Positions 24,953 to 38,270 of a stretch of DNA of 64,000 nt are shown piece after piece. The position numbers and the translations under genes are program-made. A model generated the notes under the pieces. The model saw only the letters and a list, made by a program, of their open reading frames with translations. It did not search any database and was not told where the DNA came from. Source of the stretch: Litomosoides sigmodontis (taxonomy: Eukaryota; Nematoda; Chromadorea; Rhabditida; Onchocercidae). The DNA is taken from positions 6,320,001 through 6,384,000 of the forward strand of contig OY718805.1 of NCBI GenBank assembly GCA_963070105.1, in the 5' to 3' direction. The first letter of the stretch is position 1. Each line of letters opens with the position of its first letter.

Positions 24953-25928
24953 AATTCCATTATTTCACTTATTTACCATCATCATTGATGAAATTTAAAT
25001 GACTATAACCATGAAAACACGGACGGCCAAATATTTCTCCAAAAATCAAAATAATGCATTCTGGTAATGTATGAAAATAAAATGAAATTCAAAATTGAAG
25101 ATTGATCACTCGAAGGACAAGGATGTGTAATATTAAATTATTTTGCTACAGCAAAAAAGGTAAATTTTTTGCAATTATTAGGAAAGGTTTAGGCAAAACG
25201 TGCATTTTATCAAGTGCAAAACACTCTCAATGCTGCTCAACTGAATATTATAGCAACGAGCGCAGTGGGACACATTCTCTGTCAACAAAGCGCAATTTGC
25301 CATTGCAACACACCGGTGTGATCTTTTTCCAACAATTATTTTGCAGCATTCATTAATTTAGATTCACATGCCTTACTTCATCTACATTTATTTCAATAAA
25401 TGTTTTCGATTCAAATTTCACTCCGCTTATTTCACTTCCCAGAGCCATATAAATTGGAGAAGCTCTTCCTACTGCTCCTCTGATGCTCCTTTTGGTGACA
25501 CACATATGGCGCCTATAAGCTTAGAATTCGAATAAAAATTAGTTCAGAGCTTGGAGACGGTAATACTCACGAAGATGTTAACATCGCAAAAAAGCAAAAA
25601 CAAAATTCTTTTTTTGCAAAAAGAAAATGGACAGAAATCTATGCAACTTATGAATTGTGTTTATTTCAATGAAAATGGTCGGACAAAGAAAAATGCAATT
25701 AACAAAAAAAACTAAGCAATGTTAATTACATACGTACATATGCGCACTTCTCTGTGTATATGTGCACGGCGACATTAGCGCACAAATAGTATAAAACGTA
25801 AATTTTGGCATGAACTGCTTGCAATTTCAAGGGCACTGATTGGATAAGACTGTGAACGGAATGACTTCAAACACGTCGCGAAGATGGGGTCTTTTCACTG
25901 TCATGCAATAACATGTCTGTGCGTCTGT

Positions 25929-25959
25929 GCGTGTGTGTGTGTGTGTGGGTGGGTGTGTG
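25929..25959. repeat. (GT)n microsatellite
   Basis: A run of GT dinucleotides with a few GGGT interruptions, in the gene-poor region. Confidence 0.85.
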
Positions 25960-28449
25960 GATCCCTCATACACTCTTATGAATGGTTATGTGCAGTGGAC
26001 GTAAAATGCCTCCGGCGGTATCAGATCACGATTTTGCTCATTTTAAGCTTCCTTCCGATGAAGCAAAAACTTTTATAGCTCTACTTGTCAACCTGTGCAC
26101 GTACATCTTATCAGTGTGTTAAAATGAGAAAGATGAGGGAGGCGATGACGCGGTTGGATTTCCGCCACAAATAATCGCACCCTTTATTGGAAGTTCGTTA
26201 TCACAAATCTGGCGTGATAATATTACGCGGAATTTGGAGTGCAATGTAAATGACGGTAATCACGTCAGAAGCAACAAATACATTTTAATGTACTACAATA
26301 TTGCGGTGATTGTAGCAATTACGCACTTTAAAAAGTATCGCTTATGCAAACTGCAAGCAATTGAGAAGGAGGATGCATCAAATGAAAATTAGATAAATTA
26401 AATTATGCAATTTTTCTCTAAATGAATGTTTCCTATAGGTTGCAAGTTCCAAGAAGGTATTTTCAATCTTCACACATTTAATTATTCGTGTGAGTCAGGC
26501 ACTTCAATTAGACTAACTGTTCCGTCTAATTTACAACTTTCAAACGAAAATGTTTCGTAGAATTTGTTGTATGCAACGAAACGAAGGATCGGTTAATCCA
26601 AATGGAAATAAATTTCTTTCAAAATGGTTTTGTTACTGAAAGGCACGTGGGATATGTAAAGAGAAGGAATGCATGACTTCTACCACTGCGATTTTGAACA
26701 ATTTCAAAAAGGAAAAAAAGATGAAAAGAGCAATGGCTTGCACGAAAATATGCGCAAAATTTTTTGCTTCAGTGTTTTTTAAAGGGCACTATTCGTTCGT
26801 TGATGAGAAGAAGAGCAGTGGTAGCGGTTAGTTGCAGAAGAGAATTTCTAGTTTCCTTCTCCTACACTTACTCCTTCAGCAAGAAGTCCGAAGAGAGAGA
26901 AAACTTAAAAACGAAGAGAATTAAAGTGAAAAAGATAACCAGTTGTGATCAGAATTAGGTATCAGCAACAGAGGAAACATAATGCATGACCTCTCATTGC
27001 AGTTAAAATTGACCTTTTACGAGGCATCATCACAAGTTAAAAGTTAATTTTTCCTCCTACTGCTGGAAACTATTTCATTTCCAACGATGTTTACCTTTAT
27101 GTACTTTAGAAATGCAATAATTCAATTCGCAGCTCGACAGATAAGGTGCTTCTTTCGAAAGAGAAAAAAATCGAAATTTACAGATAAGGAGAAAGTGGAG
27201 GGCAGACGATAGTTTAAGAGATAAATAGAAATGTCGAGGAACTGAGATGACGGTCGGTCACTGTTTGTGTTTCTCCTGTCCGCTCTGAACACGGATTATC
27301 GGGTGGACCTGGATCACGTGGTATTATTTCGTCGTACTCGTCCTCCTTTTCCTCTCCTTCCTCCTTCTTCCCTCATGCTCACGCTCCTCTGCCTCATATC
27401 ACTGCAAATACCACCAATTCACTTTGACCGCATTCCCTCATCCCTTCCAATACGACTGCAATTTTGCTGCAATGTTAAATTAAACAAAAAAAAAAGGAAA
27501 CACTCCAAAATCGAAGCAGTGACCTTTGATGAATTTTCACCGTCCTTCCGCTTAACCTAACAGTGAGATTTTCTGCTAGCTTTTTTGCTAACATAGCATC
27601 GACAATGGAGCGGCGACGAAGATCGCTGATCGTCGTCGCAAATGGCAATGCTGAAATCTTGAAACCAATCAATGTGTGTTGCGTGAAGCGTCCAGTTAAA
27701 CAAGAATTGGACAGTCAATTGTCGACTTTAAGCCGAGTTTTGAAAAGGGATTTTGATGATTGAAATTTCCATTTCGCCAACTGAATGTTAGGTGTGCTGA
27801 ATGTTTATGATATGTCCAGGAAAATTTCAACCAATCGAAATTTCTCAAATTAAAGTGTGAATTATCACTTTCCATAATCTCTTCTGCCTCACTAAAGGAA
27901 TGAAGTGTAAATATGGAACTAATTTTGCATTTCATTTCAAACCCGTAAGAATGAAATATTTTTGCTCGATGGTCGCTTTACGAGTTTAAGAAATGCATTG
28001 AAATGAAGCAAATTTCCCAACATTCGTCTTTGAATAAAGTTTATTAAAAGTGCCAAGAATGAGGTAGAGAGAATGAGAAAGGGAATTAATTAACTTTTCG
28101 TACACTTATCGCCGAATAGGAAAGATGGCGTTTCATCACAAAATTACAATAAATCATTTTTGAATTCCTTCCTTGAAAATTCCGCAAAAACTGAAGAAGT
28201 AAAATCCGATGGATTTACGTTTTAATTAATTAAGTAATGTTGAACTGGTGTTTTTAAAAGTCATAACTTTTCATTGCGCTTCAACAACACGAATATTAAT
28301 CATCTTAATTTTAAAGATATTTGAAAATTTTGATGATCATAGAGTACAATATGAGTATCGTTTAAATTTTACCAGTACAGTTTTGGTGCTGTAACAAGCA
28401 GAGATTTGCAAAGAAATGAATCGGAGGTGAAAGCAATGCGTAGACGCTA

Positions 28450-28616
28450 AATAGAGAGAGAGAGAGCATTCTATTAATTGGCATTTAATTAATGCAACAA
28501 TTTGGTCAATGCTAATTAATAGAACAGTTTCACCCGCAATTATTAAGTTCAAACTTAATAATCGCGAATGAAAAATGGATGACAGAATTTGAGTTGACTA
28601 TCACTCTTAAGTGATA
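28450..28616. repeat. GA microsatellite followed by a cluster of three hairpins
   Basis: After GA repeats at 28450-28466 come three inverted repeats. The first pairs 28469-28485 with 28508-28524 (16 of 17 bp, 22-base loop). The second is a perfect 11-bp stem, 28539-28549 with 28552-28562. The third is a 7-bp stem, 28599-28605 with 28610-28616. The cluster lies 440-590 bp upstream of the carboxypeptidase start. Confidence 0.75.
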
Positions 28617-28941
28617 ATAATCCACTTGCTGGGCAAAAGCAATCCAAAATTTGATGTGAACGACTGACTCGGTCAAATGTTTAAATTATGAATTGCTCTG
28701 GTAGTATGAAGGAATAGTTGTTTGATAGTTCATTTTCCTAAATTTTATGTGATAAAACAGTAAGAATCTTGAATTCTTTAATTTCATTTCTCTTCTGAGA
28801 TCTTTGTGTAAAATTTTATTGATAGATAAGCATCTTGACATCAACAATTAAATCCTGTTGAAAGTGTAATGACAAGATAAATTGGAGCACTCTGAATTTC
28901 ACTTTGCAACAATGGTAAACACACTGTTTATTTAGAGGACG

Positions 28942-28954
28942 AGGTCAGAGGTCA
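28942..28954 (+). promoter_or_regulatory. Perfect DR1 nuclear-receptor element upstream of the carboxypeptidase
   Basis: AGGTCA-G-AGGTCA, two consensus half-sites in direct repeat with one base between them. It ends 103 bases before the carboxypeptidase ATG. DR1 is bound by HNF4/RXR-type receptors, a class greatly expanded in nematodes. GATA-type motifs (TGATAA or AGATAA) at about 28750, 28824 and 28875 would suit intestinal expression. Binding is inference. Confidence 0.6.
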
Positions 28955-29057
28955 CTGGTTAGATTTAACGACAACTGTAATCTTTCGTTTCTGGTCAAGC
29001 AACAGCTGTCGAAGGGTTGAGAGTTGCTGAGCGCTTCTCACTGCTCAGTAGAACATC

Positions 29058-31758
29058 ATGTGGTACGCGGCGGCGCTCATACTTCTGGCTTGTGCTGTTC
29101 GTGCGGAAAAAATAACGGAGCTTCCAGGATCGGAACATATGGAAATAAACTTTAAGCATTATTCCGGATACTTTCAAGTTTCAGACTCACACTATTTGCA
29201 TTACTGGTAAGCCGCTAACAAGCTGTTTGCAGTAAAGTTTGGCAAAATGTGAAGTGAAATAAAATTTATTTAAATTAGTAATTTTTTCCGGGATGTTTGG
29301 TAAAATTTCAAAAGTAGCAATATGCTGCTGTGATTTCAGGACACTCATTTAATTAGGCTGTTGTGAAGCTATTTTAGGTTTGTGGAATCACAAAATAATG
29401 CAACGACAGATCCATTGATTTTCTGGTTCAATGGAGGACCCGGCTGCTCCTCATTAGATGGCCTGTTGAATGAGATGGGACCATATGTTATCAGTGATGA
29501 TGGACGAACACTTCGTCACAATCCGTATTCATGGAGTCAGGTTGACTTCTGTAAATTCACTGCTACAAACATACTCGCAGAGAGATCCGAAAGCTAATTC
29601 GAAGAATTTAACAATTTGCCGGGTGGTTTTTTGATGGAAAATTGTGGAGTTGACTCGTCCTTTTTTCAGTTCAATTTATTTCAGATGTCTTCCATAGTTT
29701 ATATAGAGTCGCCTGCCGGAGTTGGCTATTCATACTCTACCAATGGGGACATTAAAACCGATGACCGTAAGGTGCAATTTGGAAATATTTTTTTAGAAAT
29801 TTTAGTTTTAGTTAATTTTCATGCTATCTAACTCGGTTGTTTTTTTAAGACAGCTGAGGAGAATTATGCGGCAATAAAAGCATTCTTCGCAGCTTTTCCG
29901 GACTTCCGTAACCATGCCGTTTACATAATGGGAGAAAGTTATGGTGGCATTTATGTACCAACGCTAACAGTCCTCGTTATTGATGGCCACAGTGAATTCC
30001 CGATAAATCTCAAGGTTCTCTTCATTAATTTCACATGCCATCGGTGTGAGTTCCTTTGCATCAAATTAGCATTCAATCACTGCCTTAATTTGTCCATTCT
30101 CTGTAAAGAAGTGACTCAGGCACATGAATGCTTGGATTAATTGAGCGTTGGCAATGGCAAAGTATAAATCTAATAAAATGACTATTTTTAATTTAAAACT
30201 TCCAAATTTCACTTTTGACACATTAAACTCTTAGCTACTCAAAGTGGCGTTTGTAAGGTTGGCAGTTTTGAATGCAACGATTTTTAGGGTATCGCGCTTG
30301 GAAATGGTTATGTAAGTGAGGCATTAAACGTTGACACGTCGGTGATTTTCGCTTATAGTCACGGACTTGTTGATGAGAAAACGTGGAATACGCTTCAGGA
30401 CAAATGTTGTCATGGCTGTATTGACACCTGTGAACTGACAAATATCACCAGTAGGTATTGCATAAGCAAGGGGAGTGCTTCTTTCATTTCTTTTTTTAGT
30501 CTCATTATTTCTTACATTCTTATTATTGCAGTTATCAATTATCAATTATTATTATCATGATCATTCCGTGCGGCGAGACATGAAATCACTTAAGCGCATG
30601 TTGAAATTCTCTTAGATCAGTTGTTGAAATACAAAATTGTCTTTAAACTAGTATGATTTTATTATTATGCTAATTTTTTGCAAGTTAAAACAAAATTTTT
30701 TTAAAGGTTCAACAAATTCTCCAATTCATTTGGTCCGGAAGTCTAAATCCATATGACTTGTATCGTGATTGCAATTCAAATGCTGAGCTAAACAAAGCCC
30801 GAATTCGAGCTATGAAGTTCGGCCTTGCTGCTTCGCCCTCTAGCCTATTCAGAAATAACGAACCATTGCTAAAGCAAAAATCCGTGGAATCTGTTTTCGG
30901 CTATTTTAGGGTGAATTTTACTTCCTGTCAGTTTTTCATTTTTAATATGCTATAAAATACAGGAAATTACATTCCTCGTCAAATTTCGCTGGCATAATTT
31001 ATTTTAAATTTCATAAAATTCCGAATTGAGTATAAGCGTTCAGTTTTAAATGATAGAAATTTTTAAATTTTACTTGTTATTTTAGCAAATTACATCTCTC
31101 GCTGGAGATGTGCCTTGTCTGAATGATTCAGCACTGATCCATTATATGAACGATGCGAAAGTGCGCCGTGCGCTTCACATTCCGGAAAACTTGCTTAGAT
31201 GGGATGTGTGCAACGAACAGGTAGGTGGAAATGCAAGCAATTTGTAGCGTAGCTCCTTTAAACGATTCAATTAAAATTTTTATTCGCTTTGCTAATTTTA
31301 CAGATCACAATGAACTATGACAAGGTGTACAACGATATGGCACCGTTCATAAAGAAAATAATCGGAGCGGGCGTTCGAGTGCTGCTGTACTACGGCGACA
31401 CCGATATGGCATGCAATTTCATTATGGGACAGCAATTCTCCGCTTCACTCAATTTACCGGTACTCCTCATGAATTTGACGGTATTAGCACCGTTCGTGTG
31501 TTCGTGCGTGCGATGAGTTGTACAGCCAACCATTTGTGCTATTTGCATGCTAGCAGACCGGTAGAGCAGTGAATGATTTTCCAGAAGAAAAGAGGCAAGG
31601 AGCCGTGGAGGTTCAACTCGCAGATAGCTGGCTTCAAGACTGTCTACAAAGGTCTGACATTCTTAACCGTTCGAGGCGCAGGACATATGGCACCGCAGTG
31701 GCGTGCGCCACAAATGCAATACGTCGTACGACAGTACATCAGCAATCGACCTTTTTGA
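29058..31758 (+). CDS. Serine carboxypeptidase (peptidase S10, cathepsin A-like)
   Basis: A secreted or lysosomal exopeptidase that removes C-terminal residues. The start [18 protein letters not shown] is a signal peptide. Exons: 29058-29206, 29378-29540, 29685-29766, 29854-30014, 30288 to about 30450, about 30706-30910, 31086-31220, 31304-31459 and 31585-31758. Family motifs in order: [16 protein letters not shown] (oxyanion hole), [12 protein letters not shown], the nucleophile in [37 protein letters not shown], the acid in [16 protein letters not shown] and the base in [11 protein letters not shown]. The catalytic triad is therefore complete and length (about 460 residues) is normal. The junction between the fifth and sixth exons (30450-30706) does not resolve to a simple phase match, so a boundary or a small exon is missing from my model. 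Confidence 0.93.
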
Positions 31759-33707
31759 AGGGGCAGAGAGAAAACACGCAAAGTTCCACTGTGCTCCACC
31801 ACTTATTCGCATTAGCGAATTCTTTAACCTCTCACATTTTAACACAATTCATACGCGCATAAATCAAACAAAAAATTTCATCAAAATTTGCTTTATTTTT
31901 AACTTAGCGAAAAAAAGACAGCTTCTTCAATTTAAATATTTAAAATTGCTGAAGCAGAAACTCTTCTCCTTACATCTTCTTTTGCTTCATGAAATGGTCA
32001 GATTTTCGGAGTTGCATAGTTCTCTTCTGATTTCATATTTAATCTTTTCATTAATTTCTATGTCAGCGTCATTTCAACGAACCACACACACTACATGAAG
32101 CCAGTAGGTGGAAATTTTGGAATTTTTATGGAAATTCAGTAGGTGAAAAAAAATTTTTTTTTGAAAGCATTATTATTAATTAAGCTAAACTGTTCAACCA
32201 AATTACCATCCTGCTCGCCACACCAACGGATTTTGATGGTCCATTGAAAGTTTATTTTTTGTTTATTCTTTACTCATTAAGAAATAAATGTTTGCAGAAC
32301 TGCAGAGCGCGAGCAAGAAGTACTGTATTTAACTTTTCAGTTTGCTGTCCTTTCTACTTTGAACAACCGACACTGTCCCCTGATTGATTTAATTTTCTTC
32401 AGAGAGCAAAGATCCATTTTTAAACAAAAATTTTACATTTAAAGCCACAAAATGTTCTTGAAAAAATATTAATCCCATTGATATTGGAACACTTACTTTC
32501 TATTAATTTCAATAATGCAACTGCTTTTGCTGCCATAATGTCCGCTAACTTCTTTCTCCCTTTAAAATATTTGATAAAAATAAATTGCCTACGCTATGTA
32601 AGTTTTGAGAGATATTCAAATGAAGGTGATAAATAAATTAAATTTCAATTATTTGCTATACACTTATCAATGGAGGACTGTTTAGCAGGGGCCTTTTTTT
32701 GATTTCACGCACGTATGAAATGGAATATGGCCTATATGTGATCTAATGTAGATTTCAGCTCTCTTCTTCACATTCAAACATTTACGAGCCTAATTTCTAG
32801 TTTTACTTCAATAAACTGAGTTTAAATCAAAGACTAAATGTCGATCTGGCAAGACATGGAGAAATCTCCAACCTGAACGCCAGAGGGCAGACAAACAGAA
32901 GTGTGCGAGGTTGTGAAAAGCAGAGAATATGGATTGTCGCGAAGTGCGACCTATTGTTTTTTGCAACTTGAGGGAGAAGCCGATTTGCGGCCTGCAGCAA
33001 TTGACGTAGGTGCGGTCCGTGTTGGTGGACGTGGATGTCTGTCCGTTGTGTAATTTACTCGTTACATTTTATTTGCTTTTAAAATAAAATACGTATTAAA
33101 TAAGCGTTATGAAACATTTCGGTTCAAATGAGTTGGAAGAGATAACGAACATTCACGGCGGATTCACGTAAGGAACGACGAAGCATATATGATCGCTAGA
33201 AAGGTAGATAAATTTCTTTTCAATTCGTGGAATTATCGGCTGCATAAGGAAGAGCATGCTAAGCTAGCTGCATTGGTTGCTTTGCTGGATTTTGGAAATG
33301 ATCGAAATGAGATTTAATGGCTGCCATATAAAACATGTTTTTAATTAGAGCTTGAGATTTCAGCACCGAAAGTCGAAACACCTGCAACGAATATCTTCAA
33401 CCCCATTTGATCTCAAAGCCCACAACAGCATCGTTGCGCAAAATGGCAAAATATCAACACGACATAATGGTTCAATTTGCTTAAAACTGTCGCTTTATGA
33501 GAGAATAACATTACCATTGAAACATTACTTACTAAAAGCTAATATTTCCTGCAATAAAATTCTTTGTAATCTCAACTGACTTTTAACAAAAGCCACTTTA
33601 GAATGGATTACATCTTCAATTGTTAGTTCCCATGTAGTTTAGAATATAATTTAGAAAACATTCATGGTTCAAGTCTTTCACCACGTTATTTCTTATGGCA
33701 CAATATA
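31759..33707. other. 3' UTR and spacer, with a GC-richer patch at about 32840-33060
   Basis: No coding signal. AATAAA-like signals occur after the carboxypeptidase stop (for example GAAATAAATG near 32280). The patch at 32840-33060 is clearly richer in G and C than its surroundings, but I see no open frame, tRNA box or known RNA fold in it. Confidence 0.4.
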
Positions 33708-36700
33708 ATGGGTAAGAGCGCTCGTCCAGGATTACTCAAGTGTGATCTTCAGCGACATGTAATTGAAAAAAGGATGAAACATTTAAGGTGACCGTCAAAT
33801 GCTTTTGTGACATTACAAGTTCATTCGCTTTGAGGTGTTCGGGGCATAACTTGGAGTGGGTATTTAAAACTCAAGATCTAGTTAGCATCTTATTTATGTT
33901 TAGAATCAGCTGGCGACAACAAATTCCATTTACCTCATCATTAGCATCAGGAGTTCATAGCATGGATGTGGATCCCGTTGATAACCGATAGTAAGTTTTC
34001 CAATCCTTTGTTTTATTCGAAAAATCAATCTTATTAAAATGTAAAGAACTAGGTTTTTTCATATGTTCTCAGCCTTTTGCTTAAGAGTGGCATCGAAATT
34101 ATTTTTTCCCGCTGTGTGTTATGTTCGAAAAAGTGTTTTTGTTTTAGTGACAAATGCAGAAGGATCCAAATTTTGAGTGTAAGAAGTAAATTTACAGTTT
34201 ATTGTGCGGTGCAGCTCGTGGTGAAATATCTATCGTGGACTTGGAAAGACCGCTCCCAAATGATGAACGAAATCGTGTGGAACATACCGTTACGCCATGC
34301 CAATCAGCATGGTTCATTCATTTATGGAAATTATGGAGATATTCTTAAAAACTTATTTTAATGGTTTTTTTCCGTCCTATAGATTGCGTTTTATTACTCT
34401 TATTTTGTCATAAACATATTCTTCTATCAGTTTTTTTCCTTTCAGTTTACACGCTTCAATGATAACGTGTTGTCAGTGGTACCCCCAGGACACAAGCACA
34501 TTTGTATCGGCAGATAAAGTTGGAAAAGTCAACGTTAGCATATCTCCTTTTCATTAAATTATAGTTAATTTAACACTGGAAATTTTGAAATTGATTCGCA
34601 GTCTTTTTTTCGGTTTGAAAAAATTTATATTATTACATACCCGTATCTCCTCATTTTGCAAGCATAAAACTTGGCGTAACGGGGTATGATTAGGTGAAAT
34701 CTGGTCATCACTTCAGATTAACACATAGTTGCAATTAATGTCTTAACTTAGTTAAAGAAGTATTAAAAAAAGGAAAACATAAAGTAGCATTTAATTTTTT
34801 TGTATGAAATGCAGTAGTTAGTGGTTAACAAATTTCTTTAGGGCTGTAGTTATTGAATTAAACGTGTAGGTTTCAAATTTCAATAGTTTTGCCTATCCGG
34901 AAGTGGAATTCATATCGACTTCAGTTTCGAAATTTCAATAATGCATCAATAATTTGTTTTAGCTATGGGATGCTAATAAAGCTCAAGTCGTAGATGAATA
35001 TTTCCTTAATCAAGAAATAACGGAAATGCATTGGTGTAATGCTTTTGTACGGAATCCACTGATAGCCGTGGCAAATTTAACTTCAAATATCGTTCTTATT
35101 GACCCTAGGTGAGTTTGATATGTGTTGTTAAGCACGCTTTACTGTTGACTGTTTAAGCAAAAGGTAGCAATGACGGTGTTGTTTTAATCATTGAAATAAT
35201 CATTTTATGTCATAAGATTTCGTATCAGTCAATTCCTTCCCGCATTATAAGTTTTGATTTGTAAGTTTTGACTGTAGCTAATAGTATATCTTAACGCATT
35301 AATGTTGCGTTTTTTGCATACTTCGTAATATTTCTCGTTTTGAAATTGGTTTTTGTAGAACTGGTAACTCGTCACACAATTTGAGATGGCCAAATGAACG
35401 AGTTTCATCGGTAAGGTGGTCCTTGGAGAACGGAAACATTTTAACCAGCGGTTCGGTTAGTGGAAAAATTGTGGTTTGGGACGTCAGGTGAGAAATTCGA
35501 ATAGTTTAGTTTAAAGTCTTTGAATACTTTCGGAAATTTATGTCATTTATTTTATTCATGTATTCATGAAATATGCTTCGAAATTTTGGTTTCAATATCA
35601 TTTCCTTTTATACATAAATGATTTCTTGGTGTTTGTTTTACAATAATAGCAATTCTTGAATCTCCTTCAGCTTAATTCTGCACACTGATGATCTACAAAT
35701 TTAAATATAATAGGGTACAACTATAGGTTGTCCTTAATCCTGGATCTAGGTAACTAGTTAAATAAAAAAAAAAACTTACCTTCATTTATTTGCAGAAGTT
35801 CAAAGAGCCAATTAATGACAGTTTCGCCTTCTAAACGATTTTCGTGTCATTATAAAGATTCTGGTGTTGAATGCATTAGCGGCTTAAGATTTTCAAAAGA
35901 TGGCTTGTACCTAGTTTCATTGTCGTTGAATCATACCTTCACTGTTTGGAGAGCTCACACGATGGAAATAATCAACCATGTTTGGGTACTGTTAGACTTT
36001 TAAGAAATTTGGAGACTCATTTTATTCGCCTTTTCAGTTTGATCGTGTGGCATGTTTATTAAGAAAAGCTGTTCTGATCAGAAACTCCTGAGATCGCCAG
36101 AAATTTTATAGCATCCGGCGTGTTTACGAAAGATTCTAGAACAAATCTTCTTTGGTTTGAGTAATTTGCAATTATTACGTTAATTCTGCTGTCTCTGTAA
36201 AGAAATCTTTGCGTTTTGGAAGCTTGGATTTTTTTCAGTTACCTCAAGAATATTCTACCAAAATTGCTCCATCCATTCGTTTCGACATCTGTTCGGATGA
36301 TGGGGTGTTACGAACTTGCACACCTGTGGGTGATGAGGTTCTTATTTTAACTCTGGATAGGCAGGATCACGAAAATTTTCGCGTTCTTCTTGTGGGTCAC
36401 TTTCAACGAGTCAATGCATGTATATATCACCAAAAGTATAATCAGGTTCGGATATAGTGTTTTTGATATTATCAAGCATGAAGTCCCTCTTTTAAGTCAA
36501 CGGAAGGTGGATTTTTAATGAAAACTCTTTAACTCGTTTTAAAAATTTTGAATTTTTTGAATCCATTACGAAATACAGAAATATGTTAGATTTTGGTAAA
36601 TTATTAAAGATATATATTGTACAGGTTATCAGTTCGGGAAATGACCGTATGATACATATTTGGAGTCCAGATATGGACGAGCAGCTCCCAGATCAACAAC

Positions 36701-36774
36701 TAGAAAGAGTTTCGAATTTGCAAGAAGATCACTGGAGTGATGAAGAAGGGATGCCAGGACCTAGTTATGTATAA
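33708..36774 (+). CDS. csa-1: CSA/ERCC8 WD40 protein, transcription-coupled repair
   Basis: A WD40 substrate receptor of the CUL4-DDB1 ubiquitin ligase acting with CSB at RNA polymerase stalled on DNA damage. Nine exons join in phase: 33708-33787, 33910-33990, 34198-34311, 34446-34533, 34963-35108, 35359-35487, 35796-35985, 36239-36445 and 36625-36774. This gives 394 residues, close to human CSA at 396. Matching landmarks are GVHSMDVDPVDNRYLLCGA, CCQWYPQDTSTFVSAD, LWDANKAQVVDEYF, VRWSLENGNILTSGS, IVVWDVR (the WDxR motif for DDB1 contact), GLRFSKDGLYLVSLS, LLVGHFQRVNACIYH, SSGNDRMIHIWSPD and the acidic end EDHWSDEEG. Splice ends are GT-AG. The tryptophan-acidic C-terminus closely resembles that of CSA in other animals, which separates it from generic WD40 proteins. 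Confidence 0.9.
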
Positions 36775-38270
36775 TGAATAATTCCTGTTATTGTTTGATA
36801 AATTTTTGGGCACGGTGTTTTACTTTATAAATCCATTACGAGGTTATATATTTACGTTCAACAAATAGACGAATTCAGGATTTATCTTATGATTTCTACT
36901 CTGTTGCCTCATCAATATTTTCCAAAACTTATATCGAATTATTGTATTCTTATTTAGGATGAATTTCTTTTTGTTTCCTTGTGTATACTCCAAACAATAG
37001 TAATTAATGATTTTTCGTTGTCAAAAGTAAAAAAAAAAAACTAGGTTCCTTGGCGATTTTTTTTGGAAAGCGCATTTTTCAATTACAAAAAGAGTATTTT
37101 AAAAGAAATTATGATTGTACTTCGGACTTTATTAAATAGAAGTGAAAAATTCCTTTCAGAATTTATCATACACGATTTAGACGTGCTTTGTACAGTCTTG
37201 GTATATTTTTTTCCTCATTCAATTTTTTAAGTTGATATCACATTGTACTTCAGGCTATTTGTGATGACTCCTGTGTTTACTATGTTTTTGCAAGAGTTGT
37301 CATAAAGAAAACGATAAATTTTTACATGTTTTATAGATCGATGTAGGTTTTGTACTACCGTTCTAAGCTTCAAATACAATGGCTTTGTTAAGAGGTCACA
37401 GAACAGTAAATTTTGCCGTGCGATTGCTTTTCTGCTTGGCAAAATTTTCCGATGAGTTTAGTTGTTGCAGAAATGCTGTACATTTGTGCATGGCTTAAAA
37501 TTCTAATAGTGTGGGTTCACGATTATTTTTCTTTTTTCGGCGTTCTTTTAACAGAAAATCCTATACTTAAAGCTGTATGGACCATTAAATATCAAATATC
37601 TCTGTGCGAGTGTGCTAGTTTCATTCCAACTAGCATAATCTATGTCTACTGGAAGAGTTAGTGAAAAGTTCGAGTTGTATATTTATTGGCTACACTTACT
37701 GACGATCACGATATCTCAAACTACAAATCTGGTAAGCTACCAAGCTTAATAAATTTAATACCCATGCGCGGAACATTTTTGAAACATTGGTGGAGAGCGG
37801 GTACATAACTTCATTTCACAATAAAGTGGGTTGAATAGTTGCCTGTGAGCGACACCGAACAGAGCTACTGAGTGCTTTGTGCTCATGAGAGCAGTTTCAG
37901 TGCATCATTCTTGGAAAGAAATGATTTTTTAATTGAATTCAACTGTTCATTCCCACTTAACTGTGGATTTGTCTCAGTCGAGCTATTCTGATGCCGAACT
38001 AACTAGCCTAGGAAAGATTTGGTTTGGTCATTTATGAGTGACTTCTATTATTAATCTCTGCGAAGGTGTTTAGAAACTTAAAGGTCTTGGTCGACGAAAA
38101 CATATCGCTCTGACTTCTTGAAAATAACTTGAAGTGCCTTCGTGCTTTTTTAGTCAATGCTTTGACGGTGTGATAGAAATGTCATTTGTACCCTAAACTT
38201 ATATATTTCTAACGAATTTATCATTTTTGTAAACACGGAATCTATCGTTTTTAAAATACTGTCAATATTA
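36775..38270. other. 3' UTR and spacer
   Basis: Between two converging genes. Open frames at 37227-37442 (-) and 37413-37661 (+) have no domain and no splice partners. Confidence 0.5.

Larger units (their letters stand above)
23494..29057. other. 5.6-kb gene-poor region between divergent genes
   Basis: No recognisable exon. One open frame at 27605-27763 (MERRRRSLIVVANGNAEIL...) has reasonable codon use but no match and no clear splice partners. The region holds a 31-bp diverged direct repeat, TG and GA microsatellites, a hairpin cluster and a DR1 site. It probably carries the promoters of the PTR gene and of the carboxypeptidase. Confidence 0.5.

Noticed and set aside
27267..27763. Two open frames in the gene-poor region
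   Set aside because: No domain, no clear splice sites joining them and Pro/Ser or Arg bias; kept only as a mention.
31569..31862. 97-codon + strand frame over the last carboxypeptidase exon
   Set aside because: It starts from a different acceptor and loses the catalytic-histidine motif GAGHMAPQ; the exon from 31585 keeps it.
34077..34361. 94-codon + strand frame in the CSA region
   Set aside because: The real exon (34198-34311) uses another frame that gives NRYLLCGAARGEISIVDLE, aligned with CSA. The longer frame breaks that alignment.
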